Source: Monosporascus cannonballus
Taxonomy: Eukaryota; Ascomycota; Sordariomycetes; Xylariales
DNA length: 64,000 nt
Reading direction: 5' to 3'
Assembly (NCBI GenBank): GCA_004154925.1
Contig: QJNS01000283.1
Location: 1-64,000 of the forward strand
Shown here piece after piece: positions 24,280 through 37,287 of this stretch; position 1 is the stretch's first letter, and the number at the start of each line of letters is the position of its first letter. The notes beneath the pieces were generated by a model. The model made no database searches. It was given only the letters and a program-made list of their open reading frames with translations, and was not told the DNA's origin. Both the position numbers and the translations under genes were made by a program.

Positions 24280-25739
24280 ATGAAAACTAGTGCCCGGGGC
24301 CGCTCAATAGGATCGCAAGTTAACCATAGAGTCTCCTGGTCCAATAGTGGCTTTAGTTCCGCAACCAAGCTTGATACATACCGCAAACTGCCTCCAGAAC
24401 CATCCGAAAGACGCGTTCGGGAACTGCCCACCATGGCCGCTGCTACTCTCATCAACCCGGCCAATGCATACCATCCACACAACACGGCCTTCTCTTCGCC
24501 GCACCGTCATCCACCGCCGCCGTCCATGCCCGGCATGATTCCACCGGGGGAAAGCAGACGGACGCCTAACGAAACGGAACTAGCTCAGAGGCAATCTCTC
24601 CCTTCCATCTCAGAAGTGTTCTCAGCTAGCAAGCCAACATACTCGCCTACGACGCCCACGACGATACCTGGCGCTCAGAGCTTGCATCCCCCATTCAGTT
24701 CTGCGGCAGCGCCGCGGTCTGAGCCCGGACCTGACTCTAGACCGGCCCCGACGCACGACGATGGGCTATTTCGTTACCCACGCGGAGACTTCATCTCGCC
24801 TAGACATCCGAATTCGGCTCACCCTTTCCTGGAACCCAGAGATCTGGGGAAAGCTCCGGAACACGCCCAACTTAACGGCAGCAACCCGCCCCCGCCCCCG
24901 CCCCCGCCCCCACACATGCCGTATCCTCAGCAGGGACAGCTACCACCAGGTCAATATCCTCTTTCCCAAGCATCCATGTCCCCACGTCACCTAGGGCATA
25001 TACCCCCTTACGAGCAGCACCGGCCCACCATTCACAGCGATGAAGACTATGGAATGCACAGGAACAGATACGACCCGTCCACCTTCAATAGACACATCGA
25101 GGCGTGGGGCTACCAGGACTGCTTGGAGAGGGTTCGTCTACCTGGTAATATAGAGCTTTGGTCTCGGCGCTAATGGACACTACAGATTTCTTGGAGCGCA
25201 CGAACAGTATACAACTTTGCTGAAGCATACGGGAAGCTCGCCTCGGAGCAGCATAGCGGACACCCGATCCCAGAGCGGCTACCGTCAGAAAAGGAAGTAA
25301 CCGAGATGCTGAGCAACGTCAACTTCATGAAACAGAGCCTAGAGAACGTCCGAGAACTTGTGCAGCACAGCATACGGACGGAGAAGGCCCGCGAGGGAGG
25401 TAGACACAAGGGTCAATATGACGGCGACGATGATGTGAGCATGTATGGCGATGGCATGAAGCAGTCGTACGGGCTTGGTGAGGTCAAGAAGCGCCGAGGG
25501 GTAAGTCTTATTTCTATATGTTTAGGAGGAGGGCATTGCCACTGACCTCGACTTAGCGCGCTGCTCCCCCTGGCCGATGCCACAGTTGTAATAGGATCGA
25601 TACGCCCGAATGGCGAAGAGGTCCCGATGGCGCGAGGACGCTCTGCAACGCATGTGGCCTTCACTATGCCAAGCTGGAGAGGAAACGCCAAATGGAGCAG
25701 CGATCTATTCGACCGAAAGGTGTTGAAGAGCGTCCTTGA
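24280..25739 (+). CDS. nsdD: GATA-type zinc-finger regulator of sexual development, NsdD family
   Basis: Predicted exons 24280-25131, 25186-25500 and 25557-25739 give 449 residues. The N-terminal two thirds is Pro/Ser/His-rich and disordered, with a run of nine Pro at about residue 205. Exon 2 contains the conserved family block [14 protein letters not shown] and [11 protein letters not shown]. Exon 3 carries one GATA finger, C-x2-C-x18-C-x2-C ([18 protein letters not shown], then LCNACG), followed by a basic tail ending soon after. This finger type and position are those of NsdD in Aspergillus and its orthologues (SUB-1 in Neurospora, PRO44 in Sordaria), nuclear factors needed for fruiting-body formation and repression of conidiation. 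Intron 1 uses a GTTCGT donor; the GTAATA 13 bases later would shift the frame. An in-frame ATG at 24433 has a better context (CCCACCATGGCC) and may be the main or an alternative start. Confidence 0.92.
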
Positions 25740-27671
25740 GGCTCGACGTAGCCGCGAGCATTCATTCTCCCAGATTCCGGAATTTTTCTGTGAGGGTTGT
25801 TGAAATCACGAAGACAGTCTCAGACAGCAAACGAGACTGGTATCCAATCGCGATCTGATTGGCAGCCAAAAAGAACGGCATTTAAAGCACCCTTCGAATT
25901 ACGGGTGATTCTACTCTGACACGATGTCATTTCAAGTAACGAACTGTGTGTTACGTATACCCGATCTCGAAAGATCTCTGCAGACGATTTTCGCCCGTTT
26001 TAGTGGCAGTCATATTAGTGTATATACCCCCCAATATCTAAATAAGGCTCGGCACGTTTCGGTCATGGCATTACACGGCGTTCTCATTCCATTTTGGGGC
26101 TTGCGAATTCATCATGATCATTTCCTGGTCTATCCGCATACAGGCGAGGGCAATTGGGCGCTTGACAATGTAAAAACCTGGAGAATTTGGTCCGAGAGGG
26201 CGCAGGAAGGAGATTTTGCAGAAGCGCGCCATGTGCGAAATTGAAAGCATTATTACAGTGGTAGATGGCGGGTGCGAGTGTCTGCATTTTCGAAAGGACG
26301 GGAGGGGGGGCATAGTTCGAGTCGGCGATGTTAATATGGTTTTGGTTCTGCCTGTAGCCTCTTCGGCTCTGACGAGGGCTCGCAAGTATCACTCGTACAA
26401 CGTGTACGTATGAGTAGAGGTACTGCCAATGACTTGTGTGCGACGAGCTTACTGGCACGCGCTATCACGGACGTTGTTTGGCAGTGGAGGAGAACTAAAA
26501 TTATAGGGGCATCCTGCATGTCGCGAGCAGCCGTTTCCAGGAGGTGACTGAATCAAAACCTACATTAAACCATCTTTGACTCGCCCGAGACCCTAAAGTC
26601 GGTCTACTCTCTGCTGTACGCTATTGTTATTTTTTGTTGTTAGGTATGGCTTTGGTATTGCGCAAAGCCTTTCCGATTGTTGGAAGCCCGCACAAGCAGC
26701 CAGCTGAGTAAGATGATGACATCCTTTTCCTTGGTTATTACCCACTTAGTAGCCAATCTAACAACTGGAGCGTCGCGCAGCCGTACCATAATAATAAGTC
26801 CGGACAAAGAAAGTCACACATCCTCCCACGGCGGTTGGAACCCCTATATTCCCCTGGCACCGTGCCCGTTCCCCCGTAGCTCATGCGAAAGTCGTGTCAC
26901 TGCCCAGATGGCATCGTGCCCGCAGAGAAAACCACTGCTGCTCTGCTGTCGTGCTCATCAGCAGGCGCCGCCGGCGCCGCATTAGACCTTCCCTTTTCGC
27001 ACACCGTCCCGCCTCACCCCCCTTCGACAGGTAGAAGTGGTGACACGTGCAACCATGGGATGGCAGGGGAGATAGGGGAATCAGAGTGAGTGGAGTAACC
27101 AAGGGAATGGAGTGAGTGGTAGGCGTATACTGCTTACTCTCACACACCTACCTTACATACCTACCTACCGGTAATATAGGTATCTCGATTCGGGAGCCCC
27201 CCCGCCGCCGCCGCCGCCTGCCTGTTCGCGGCGAAATTTGTGGCTTGTAACACTTGAACGACCACGCGGGAGAGGCGGTATTCTCCCCTTCCCAGATGCC
27301 GTGCTACGCGACCTGTCAGATTTAGAATGACATGCGTCTAAGCCATTTGGGCCGGCGGCGCCTCTCACACCCGCTTCCTCGTCTGCACGCGCAAAAGGGG
27401 GGAGGAAAAAGGGGGGGGCAGAGACGCAATCCGCTCCGCTACTTGCTTAAGTATTGGGCAATCTGGTTTTAGCACAAGGAACTAGGGCCTTATCGATCTA
27501 CATCAGCAGTCATGCTTTTGAGGCTTACGATGCGGGTGACCAATAGGGGCTACGAGTATGTATGAAGGATCACCGGGCGGGCCTCATGAGTGAGTTACGA
27601 ACATGTCTTCCGTCTCACCAGAAGCTTACTTCTACCGTATTGGAAGGCATCCGTTGCCTATTGCGCTATAC

Positions 27672-27695
27672 GGTGGTGGTGGTGGTGGTGGTGGT
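27672..27695 (+). repeat. (GGT)8 microsatellite
   Basis: Eight perfect GGT units in an otherwise gene-free stretch. One plus-strand frame would read it as a Val run, but that frame shows no other sign of being coding. Confidence 0.9.
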
Positions 27696-29689
27696 CGGCT
27701 CGTGTGACGACATGACGACATCTCTGGCTATACGCCAGACCATCACTTTCGGCGACGCCTCGTACCAGAAATCATCATCATGATAGTCATCATTGTCGTA
27801 AGCAGTTTGCTATCAATCAGCTCGCGTCCCACGCATTCTCCTGTGGTGGGGCTCCCAGCGTGGTGCATTCACCCACACCCTGTGGAATCTCGAGAAGATC
27901 GCACTCGCGCGGGTCGGCAAATGACAGACCGTATGTATGCAATGCCTGCTGCCGTTGCGGCTCCGATGCCTATCTTGCGACGAGCCTGCCTACAGGATCG
28001 GAAGGGAGTCGTGCATGCGCATCGAGCGTCGAAGAAGGGCAATATCGACCCCGACGATCGACGATGTTGATGCGGATGAAGATCCATCAAACGGACCTAC
28101 AGAGATGATCCAATGCATGTCACTGATTTTTCGGTCCTATAGCTAGTTCATTGCTGTAAGATCTTGCTTACGTTATAGCCCTATGTTCCGTATGTCCCAT
28201 GACACCCTTCGTTGATTCATGACAGTACCAATGTCCGAGGGTGCTCAAGTTAAGGGTCCCCCGCGGCTAACGCAAGGTTACCACTCGGCAGCCCGTATTT
28301 ATAGTTGCCGTATAATAAGTAAATAACCCTCTTCGCACCCACGGACGTTCCGTGGACGGGTGATTGCATCCCAGTCCCGCTCGAGCAGATGTGCTTTTCT
28401 GTGGGGTACAGTAATGCGGGCGGTTAAAATAGGATACGGGCGGCGGGACGGGCCCTGGGGGAAAAGGAGGGGAGGGGTTCCTCCACCACGGCTTGAATGT
28501 CCGAGGGGGAAAACGGCCGGCGATCGGGAATGTCGGCAAAGCCAACAAAAAAGGAAAAATAGGCGACAGGATGGGCCGGATCCCTAAATAACAGAAATAG
28601 TAGTAGGCAACGGGGCTAATCCATTTTTTATATCTTCAATATCCGATTTTTAGACTTCTTTTCTTCCCTTCTACTCAGCATACGGTCACCCGGTAATAGT
28701 AGGGCAAGTAGTAGTAGTACCTTCGTATCACGCAACATCAGAAGGGGATGCGCAGGAAATCAAGTTCGTCGCGATGCAAGCAGGCGCATCTGCGTCTTAC
28801 TATAGATCTTGTCTGCCGGACAGTACCACAATTAGAAGGGCACCGCTTTGCGGAGAAAAGACCCGGGGTACGTACTTGGGCCTTGTATGCCGTACCATCC
28901 TCAATATTTGATGCGACTTTGCTAGATCTGTTCCATCGGGGCTTCTAGATAGCCGATAGGGCGGGTCTATTCACCAGCCTATTCTTCAGGCGCTTGGGCT
29001 CGTAGAATTCTCACGTCGCATCTACCATATACACATCACGGAGAGCAAGGGGCGATGGTGGTGATCCGGGGAGATCCAGATATCAAGTTAATGGTACCGA
29101 CATTGTCCTTGCCGCGCGACGGCAAGCGGCATTCTAGACCTACATAGGCCCACCTGTCACAGCACCTATATTGGCTTATCAGCGCCTGCTGTAAAGAACC
29201 GTGCCCCCAGATAGTTCCACGCAGGCAGCTCGGCGCGCTCGTGCAATGAAGACGCGCGGGAGCGGTGCGTTAACTTTCAGGAGAGGGGAGCAGCGTCCGA
29301 GACCGATTGGTCGGTCTCCCACTCGTCAACGGGCGACGGATAAACAGACTGACATACATCCATACGTGCCACTCCATCCTGCTATTTTTGAGGATCTTCG
29401 CCCACCTGCGCACAACATATTCCTCCTGCTGCAAGCTACCAGAATTAGCTCTACATAGTGATGAAGCTACGGAGAAAATACGAGCCGCGACCGGCGCCAT
29501 GCAGCGCGCTCCCCAAACCGAACTCTACTTACGTACGCTTGTATAATAACCTATTAGACGGCTCGTTCGACTCTGCATTCCCGCGCAAAGGAAACAGAGG
29601 TTGATCTGGTTTACTAGGATTTAGCTAACACCCCACGTCCGCATTAAATAAGACATTCTTTGTTCGTTCTAGGTGCCCGTAGGAGGTTC

Positions 29690-29953
29690 TCGGTTCAGTC
29701 AGATAACAAGTCTACTGGTATCTCTGGTCTCAGGTCATCGCGGGGATGGTTCAAGTTGGATGATGCATGCATGGGTTATGCTGAACCCAACAACAAGCGT
29801 CCTCCTGTCGTTCACCTCTTCCCCTCTCTACAAGAATGGGGGGACGAGGCGATCGAGTCGATCAGCAGCGCCATGAAGCTACTTGCGGCGCAGCCCTATC
29901 ACATCTCAAAGTCTGCTTATACACGCCTGAGATATGGGGCCATCCCTCATTAA
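29690..29953 (+). other. Unassigned coding-like fragment
   Basis: An open plus-strand frame of about 90 codons ends at TAA 29951-29953. It includes RGWFKLDDACMGYAEP and VVHLFPSLQEWGDEAIESI, with a mix of residues and third-position C/G preference that look protein-like compared with its surroundings. There is no convincing start: the first in-frame ATG lies inside the segment, while TTCTAG just before 29672 could be a splice acceptor. It may be the last exon of a decayed or unrecognised gene. I do not know the family. Confidence 0.25.
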
Positions 29954-32900
29954 CGGCTGATTCTGTCTAGATAGAGGCCCGCCTCGACCATCAAGCCACC
30001 TCCCTTGTGAGCCATTGGTCCAACGTGACACAGGATCTCTTTACTTGAAGGACATAGGCCAGTTCGAGCCTGCCGCCTTGTGCGCGCGCGTGCGTCTGTT
30101 TTCAGTAAGATCCATTTCCCCCGAAATGGTGTAGCAAGCAATCAGCCCAAATCGACGTTACACGATCGCGCATCTACGTCATTGGCGAAAGCTGACTAGG
30201 GCCAGCCCAGAGATCTGACCCCGTGCAGAGTGTGAGCCTCTTGGAGAAGCCACCATACGCGACCCCTACCTTATTAGGCAAAGGTAGACGACGTCGATTG
30301 GACGATACCATAGAGGCAAGCTATTGCACATACCATGTAGGTAGGTGATAACGCGATCGGAAGAAGGATCGATCTGTTGGTTATAGTAGTAGATTTAGTA
30401 CATGCATATAACTGATGCGTTGTCTTGTCTCGGACATCTCGTTTCGAGCTGCCCTCCTCCCCCGACCCAGAAGAGACCCTGAGTACCCGTCCACAGCTTG
30501 AAACAGCCAAATGCCATCGCCCGGCCCGTCTACCCTTCTCTAATGTTTATTATTTTCCCAAGTTTCGAGTCTCCACAAATGCCTGTCTGAGATCACGGTG
30601 CGCCACATACGCTCGTGACGCACAAGCGCAGATGAGACCGGCGCAATCACATACGTACAGAGATAATACGGATGATAAACCCATGGACGAGCCTTGGGGG
30701 AGGCTCCCCCGAGTTGTCCAGCACATGACAGCAAGTTAGTTTGTTTAGTCTTTTTTGTCAGGCGGGGTGGGGCAGCTCAACCCTGATGCTCCGAATCAAG
30801 GCCTGCATCTCGTATACTTTACAATGACAAGCATACCGCTGCCTGAAGAAGTGGGCTTTGCTTTCGGCTAAGCACCACGTGGGTTTGATGCACAGCTTGT
30901 AACATAGCCTTCCTCTCCACCTAGTACATTATGTACATCCGCATACATACCGTAAGTAGCTCGATCATGCTAAGCTTCATCTTGCATGTGGTTTTCAGAT
31001 CTCGGGCTCGCGCGGGCTCCGGGATCCCTGACCACTTCGGCCTTATTCTTTAGTGGGGGATACATCGGGCATCAGGTCATGGTGGCCTGACTCTCGAGGG
31101 CCATTCCAGTCCATCGGGATTATCTTTTCCTTGAAGCGACAAAGACTGTGAGAATTAACTACAACACCCTGGTCCCTCGGATCGCGGGGCGGGGGTCAGA
31201 CGGTGCAAACTGGCCCGTCTACCACCGGACCCTCCGCCTATTTGACCCTATCCTCATGCTAAGACCGAAGAATGCTATTGGCACGGTTATACGTGAGCTT
31301 GCTCCACAATGGAATACGTTAAATACATTGGACCTAGTAAAAGCCGACTGAGAAGCGCAGCGGCGTCGTCATCATCATTACGGTCTCCACCGGCAGTCGC
31401 CTATTCTCTAGCTTCTAACAACTAGACGACGGTAGTCCTGAGTGTTATCCAAAGCGCTTTTCCAGGGGTCACCCCCGATCTAGCCTCGAGATTACCGGCC
31501 TGCCGGAATGGGGTTCGCGCCGCCCGATCAGACCGATGACCGATCGAATCTGAGTCCCCGCTCAGCGGCACGAGCCTCCGACGAGGCCGGGGTACCTAGT
31601 CTCAGAGGTACGTGCATACCTGGAACATTATTTATTCTAAGGGGCACTAACCAAATTAAGCAAGTTGTTGTTTATATTCGCCCGCCTGCTATCTTCAGCC
31701 ACCACCGCTAAGCACTACATTCCATAGTGGCCTTAGTCGACTCGACTCAAGGCTGTATTTGCACTAACTCACCACCAAGCATTGCATCTATTGGCAATAG
31801 ACGACGCAGGTTTGCATTCTGGTCAGCCAACGGAGGGCTGCCCAAGCGAGGCAGGAGAAGATGGGCCTCCGACCGAGATCCAACCCATGACTCTTCAGAT
31901 GGCAGATCTTTCAACGAGGACACGGAAACGGGCGGAAGATTGGGTGCTCTTAACGTTTGGCAGTCGAAGTTCCGTGCATGTCTGTCAAAGGCTTGAAGGG
32001 ATCTATCTTTTTCTCGGTGGATACTTCCAATATTAGATCTGACTTATTGCATTGCACGACCAGTAAGATCCACAAAGCACCCTGGCCGACAATACCGTTG
32101 CAATTGTCGGCAGCGGGTTGTACCAAGCCATGATGACCGGCTTGTTTGGCTGACGTACGTCTTATAGTCCGGTCAGCCTCCCGTCGATCAGTGATCAGCA
32201 CATGGCCCTGGAGCCAAAAGTTGAGTTTTGATGCTGACCACGCATGAGAGGAACCCGCGCTACTAAAGATCCATGCGTCGTAAAACCTCTTGCGAGCGGT
32301 CAGATGAGCCTGCGTAGGAAACCTGGGTGACATTCCACGTGCCTTTCGTGAACAACTTGGTGTTAACCCCGTTCCAGGCCTTCACGCGCGGCTGACACGG
32401 CGCTCCAGTCTACTCGCGGGAACGGAGCCACGTCTGGGACGATAGTCATGACTTAGGCGGGTGACCAAGCTTCTACCGCGGGTAGCCGGCTTCTAGGATC
32501 CAAATGAGCCCAATCGGCATCCCGAGGCTCGAAGAGGTGAGGCTTGAACCATGGGGGTAAGCCCTTCGACTGTCCTCTAAACCTTCATTTGGGATAAAGA
32601 AGCATGGACTTCCAGGAATCCATTGTTAGACCGAATCACTGTACTCGCAGAAACGGAAAAGACAGCGTCTAGGCGTATAATCCACGATGATCTCTACCCG
32701 GCGGAGCGAAAGGTCGCGATATTCCTCGCATCGCCGTCATGAGTGCCTCCCCAGGGTCTCAGAAGACGAGCACGTCTGATAGAACTTCCGACGTATGCGG
32801 TCTTACAGTTAGCGAACATGGTGAACCAATCGAGTGCTGGGTTTAAAAGCCGGGCAGCGGTCATCCATTCCATAGCCCCCTGACCAGCACTACCTCGGGG

Positions 32901-34885
32901 ACCAAAAAACAAACAAAAGGAAGCAGTGCCGGCCGGCAGATAGACGCGGCTTATTATGCGACATGTTACTCGAGCACCTGCGGAGGCTTACCGTACCACG
33001 GTTTCCGATCCCTCTTGAGTGCCCACCAAACTCGCTTTGGATTTTTCCTTATTTATTTTCTTTCCCTCTTTCCGTTTCCCCGCGTAAGGTCTCTCATCCG
33101 CCATCCTGTGTCGTACGGGATCTTCTCCGTCTCGGAGTTCCTTCCGAATAAGGGGAGAGCGGGGAAGGAAAAGAATGAAACACTATATATCTGAGAATGC
33201 TCCACGGCGGACGTCAGGAGTCGAGTCATCGCTGCATGCCACCCAAGCTGAGACAGCGGCGCGTCCCGTCGGGTCCGATAGATGCGTGGCAGCGCAGCAC
33301 CGCCAACAGACGCCAAAGAATGGCGCGCGCGGCACCTGGCAATACCTGCCCTGAGACATTCTTTCTTTTTTTTAATTTCTGGTCTTGCGCGACGATCCCC
33401 TCCTGCCGACCTCTCTTATCGTCTAGCAGCGCATATCTATCCCGTCCAGCTCGCGTCTTCAGGAGAGACATCGGTCCAGCATCTCGCTCTCATTACCGAT
33501 GGGTTGGTCCCACGGGGCTGCGGTTGACTAATTATCCCTTGAGTAAGTCCATCCACAACAACATCGTGTGTACTCGCGACTTCTGGTTCATCTCCTCCCC
33601 CTCATGGCTCGCCGGCGGCCGTTTGAACCCCTCCTCATAGGATCGGATAGCCAACCGGATGGCTGGGCAAGCCACGACTCGCCCTCCCTTAAGCGAGCTC
33701 GGCGAGTTACCTTTTTTACCTCTCAGCTCGAGCCAATATGTACCGTCACAACTACCGAAATGGTAGAAGAGATAAGAACGGTGGCGCCTAGAGTCCCACG
33801 GCGGCCAAGCGAGCTGTCATCCGCAGGATTAATACCGCACTTGGCAAAGGGTCTTCAACCGCCCTTCCCCCCACCTCTCTGTCTTAGGGCGCAACGGGAC
33901 GGGAGGACGGGACATCGGACGATCCCTAGACACCGCTCCCCCGTTTTCCCCGCCTTGTCTCGCACTAGTCGATGAGCACATATTGTGATACATCTCTTAG
34001 AGTCTACCTGCGCAGTCATGCGGTAGCTGATCAGCTAAAAGATTTCTAAGCTGCCAGTCCCGCAAAGAAAAGGGGAAGGGCGCGCGTGACATGCGCCAAG
34101 AAGCAGAAACTCCCCTATGTATGAAGTATGCACGTGCATTTACGTGCCTTAGCGCCGCGGCTGTCAGCCGCACACCATGCATTCCCGCTGCTGATCCCTC
34201 CCCAGCTTCTATTCCACAAGCATGTCAGTCAGCCCTAGTGCTGCCTTCCGGAAGCTACCTACGTAGACTAGTATTCACTGTATATCTACATACATCTACG
34301 TCACTTGGGTGTAGTACCCACGAGTATGGTACATACCTACCTCCATGCCTAAGTATGTAGTACGTAGAGTACGCCGGTTGCTATATACGTAGGCAGATCC
34401 AGATTCGTACAATGTCTGGGTCGCCGGGCCCCCCGTCTGTGCATCCCCATGCAAGGCGAAGTTATGTATGTATGTATGTAGGTAGGTAACCATATCGGTT
34501 AGGTATATCTGCTCATCTGTACGAATGACGCTACGACTGGACTAATAATCTCGACCCAGGGGCGCCCGTCCCTCGCTGCTTACGCTAGGACGGCTGCACG
34601 TCAAAAGCCCCGTTCCCGCTAGTACTCGACATAGGCCGTCCCACTGACACGAACAACGCTGACAGGGCCTTCAGCTCGTACCTCGAAGTTCCTACTGTAT
34701 ACAGCGATCGTTTCCTATGGCTAGTAGGCACGTAGGTAGTCTGGGTAACGAACCCAATGTTACGCGGTAACAAGACACTCTAATCCCACTTTTAGGGACG
34801 GAAACGAAAAATAGAGAAAGTAAAAGGGGAAGAACAGCGACTAAGTACTATCCACGCAGGCAACGCCCCCCACCTAATATGCAAT

Positions 34886-37287
34886 CTACTGTATCCTCCT
34901 CTTCTTGCTCCTGTCATCGGCCGCGTCGACACTCTGGCTTTGGCTCTGGCTCTCGCCCCCACTCCCGCCCCCGCCCTCACCACAGCCGCCCCTGAACCGG
35001 CCGAGCAGCTTGTCCAGGTTCGGGACGCCGTCGAGGCCGGCCCACCCGCAGCCGGCCTGCTCGCGCTCGCCGACGTGGATTACAGCGCGCACGAGGTCCT
35101 TGGTGACGGCGTCGGAGACGACGCTGTCGCGCGCGTAGGCCGGGTGCGCGCGCACGAACTCGCGGGTCCACCGGGCCGCCGTCCAGAGCTCGCCGCTGGC
35201 GCGCTGCCGGATGAGGTCGAGGTACGTGTCGAGCTCACAGCGCGTCCGCACGTCGACGTTGACCGAGTCGAGGTAGCTCTCGACGATGGGGATGAGGCCC
35301 GGGAAGCCGTGCTCCTCGGACGACGACCCGTTGATGACCTCGTCGATGGTCATGAGCGCGTACTCGTCCTCGACGGGGCCCAGCGGCGTCGGGGGCCGGC
35401 TGGCGACGGGCGAGTTGGCGCCCGATGCCACGGCGCTGCGTGGGGGCCGCGCCGGGAAGACGTTCTTGCGGAAGTAAAACTTCTTCTCCAGCACCGCGTC
35501 TCTCGCGTGCGCCGTCTCCATGTTCTCGTCGACCTTGACGATCGGTATGTAGAAGTTCAGGTCGAAGCTGAGGATGGCTCGCGTGATCAGGACGATGAAC
35601 ACCGAGAAGGCCGCGTTCTCAAAGTCCGTCATCTGGATCTCCATGGGACGGAACTCTACGCGCCAGCCGATGTCGGATCCCGGCGGCGGAGGCTTGAACC
35701 GCATGTGCTGCCAGTTAGTGCTCTGGATGTTCTCGAAGTGGTCGGCCTTAGTCAAGTCGAGCTCCTTAAGGTCCTCGCTGAAGATGACTATCGGATCGCG
35801 GATGAACAAGTGTGCGAAGTGAGTCGCGAGGCGGTCATCCATACCGCCCTCGACAAGTTGAGCCTTGATAGACTCGTCAAAAATGAGATTCGGGTCAAGG
35901 TATTCTTGCCGGAGGCGGGGGTCAGTCCCAATGTACGTGGAGTTAGATGCGTAGCGCGACTTCGGGATCCGCCAGCGGTCGTTTTCCAGGGGCTGCGCCC
36001 TGTCAGCACCAAAGCAGAATAAAGCCCCGAGTCAGGTAGAGATGTGCATACCTTTTCACCCAGTTCTTCTGGCGTGCGGTCATCCACAGCCCGACTTATT
36101 TGGTTCCAGCGAACATCAGTGTCAGCTAAGAAGCCCTTGTATATGGGTGTCGCTGCGGTCAAAGCCAATAGGATTGGGCCCAATGGGCTCAGCTGGTCAT
36201 ACATCTTTCTGCCTTCGGTGATATTCTTCGCCTGGAAAGTGATCTGAAGACAACAGCTGCCCATGCCGAAAGCCATGGCGTCCATGTGGATGAAGTTATC
36301 CGGGGCTGCGCCGTTCCTGACATCATCGTCCTCCGGCCAGTTATGCAGGTCGTAGTTAACGGAAGGGTCTTTCCAAGGTTTAGGCGTGTTCTCATCGAAG
36401 AATACAGGCACATTTACCTGCACTTTCCTGCCGCGGCGCCAGCGGATGTTTGCCGCGAGGGTTGGAAACCGTATATGGGGGTTAGCAATCTCGTCAGGCA
36501 CGAATTGGGATCGGAGCTTCGGTCCAGACGGTGGGTAGTACGGATCTGTGAAGACGCCCGGCACCCCAAGGCGCGGGAACGTGGTCATCGTGATGGGATA
36601 TTCGTTGCTATTCATGTGGTCCTTGGCGATCTTTCGCCTGGTCTGGCGTCAGCCCGCCCAGACTTCGGAGAGCATGGGTACCCATACCTGAGTTTCATGT
36701 CTGACTCAACATTGAGGAGTTCCTTGAAGTCAATACCCCACGGCTTGCCTGGCGTAGCCTCGAGCATGAATCTACCAAACTCGGGATGGAACACGGGCAA
36801 AGGGGTAGAGCTTTTAGACCCGACTTCTTGGGCATCCGGAACGCATCCGCCCTTGGTGGACAATTCCTCGTCATTGGCCAAGGCACAGAGGATATCCGCT
36901 TGTCGCAGAGACAGAAGCACCTTGGGGTCGTCCTCGGAATATGTCACGACGAGGTATTCTACCTATTTGGGAATCAGCACGTTGTCTCACAGTCGTCCCT
37001 ATGAGAAAGGGTAGCCGGTACCTCGTCACCCCACAGCAAAGCATCGCGCTCTTTATGCTTCGCTTTGTTCCAGATCTCCAGTAATTGCTGCAAGGGATCA
37101 GCCACACTTCGGCCAAATAAAAAGGGGCAATATATGTGACCGACCTTAATGCCCCATGCTCGAACCTGATCCGCATGTTTCTTCGCATCTGGCCAATCCA
37201 AAGCCGTCCCCTGAGCTCTGCACGCGGAAATTAGATACTGAGCACTACAAGCCTGCCTATCAGAAGATGGACGTACAAGAGACCCAT
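34886..37287 (-). CDS. GSH1: Glutamate-cysteine ligase (gamma-glutamylcysteine synthetase)
   Basis: Predicted exons on the minus strand are 37287-37277, 37217-37145, 37087-37022, 36962-36688, 36637-36052 and 35992-34886, giving 705 residues, the usual fungal length. The enzyme joins glutamate to cysteine with ATP, the rate-limiting step of glutathione synthesis in the cytosol. Family signatures include MGLLAQGTALDWPDAKK at the N-terminus, DALLWGDEVEYLVV, FHPEFGRFMLEATPGKPWG, YPITMTTFPRLG, IHMDAMAFGMGSCCLQITFQ and RVEFRPMEIQMTDFENAA. The first exon is only 11 bases (ATGGGTCTCTT); joining it restores the conserved MGLL start. The C-terminal 30 residues are Gly/Ser/Gln-rich and end in a basic cluster (KKRRIQ), probably a variable tail. 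The gene lies in tandem with the downstream large transporter. Two TGACGT-type sites lie just upstream of the start. Confidence 0.96.

Larger units (their letters stand above)
25740..34885. other. Second gene-poor stretch of about 9.1 kb
   Basis: The first few hundred bases are presumably nsdD 3' untranslated sequence. Beyond that I see no gene with recognisable domains. Items noted: a coding-like fragment at 29660-29953; a (GGT)8 run at 27672-27695; a GCC-rich run near 27193-27220; and TACCTACC/GGTAGGTA motifs near 27157, 30340, 34335 and 34480. Composition is mixed, without long A+T-rich blocks and without terminal repeats. Confidence 0.5.

Noticed and set aside
31950..32333. 127-codon minus-strand frame
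   Set aside because: It starts with ATG, but the translation resembles no family I know and it lies in gene-poor sequence with overlapping frames on the other strand.
34940..36022. Plus-strand frame of about 360 codons
   Set aside because: It is antisense to the last exon of the glutamate-cysteine ligase gene, whose minus-strand reading is clearly conserved.
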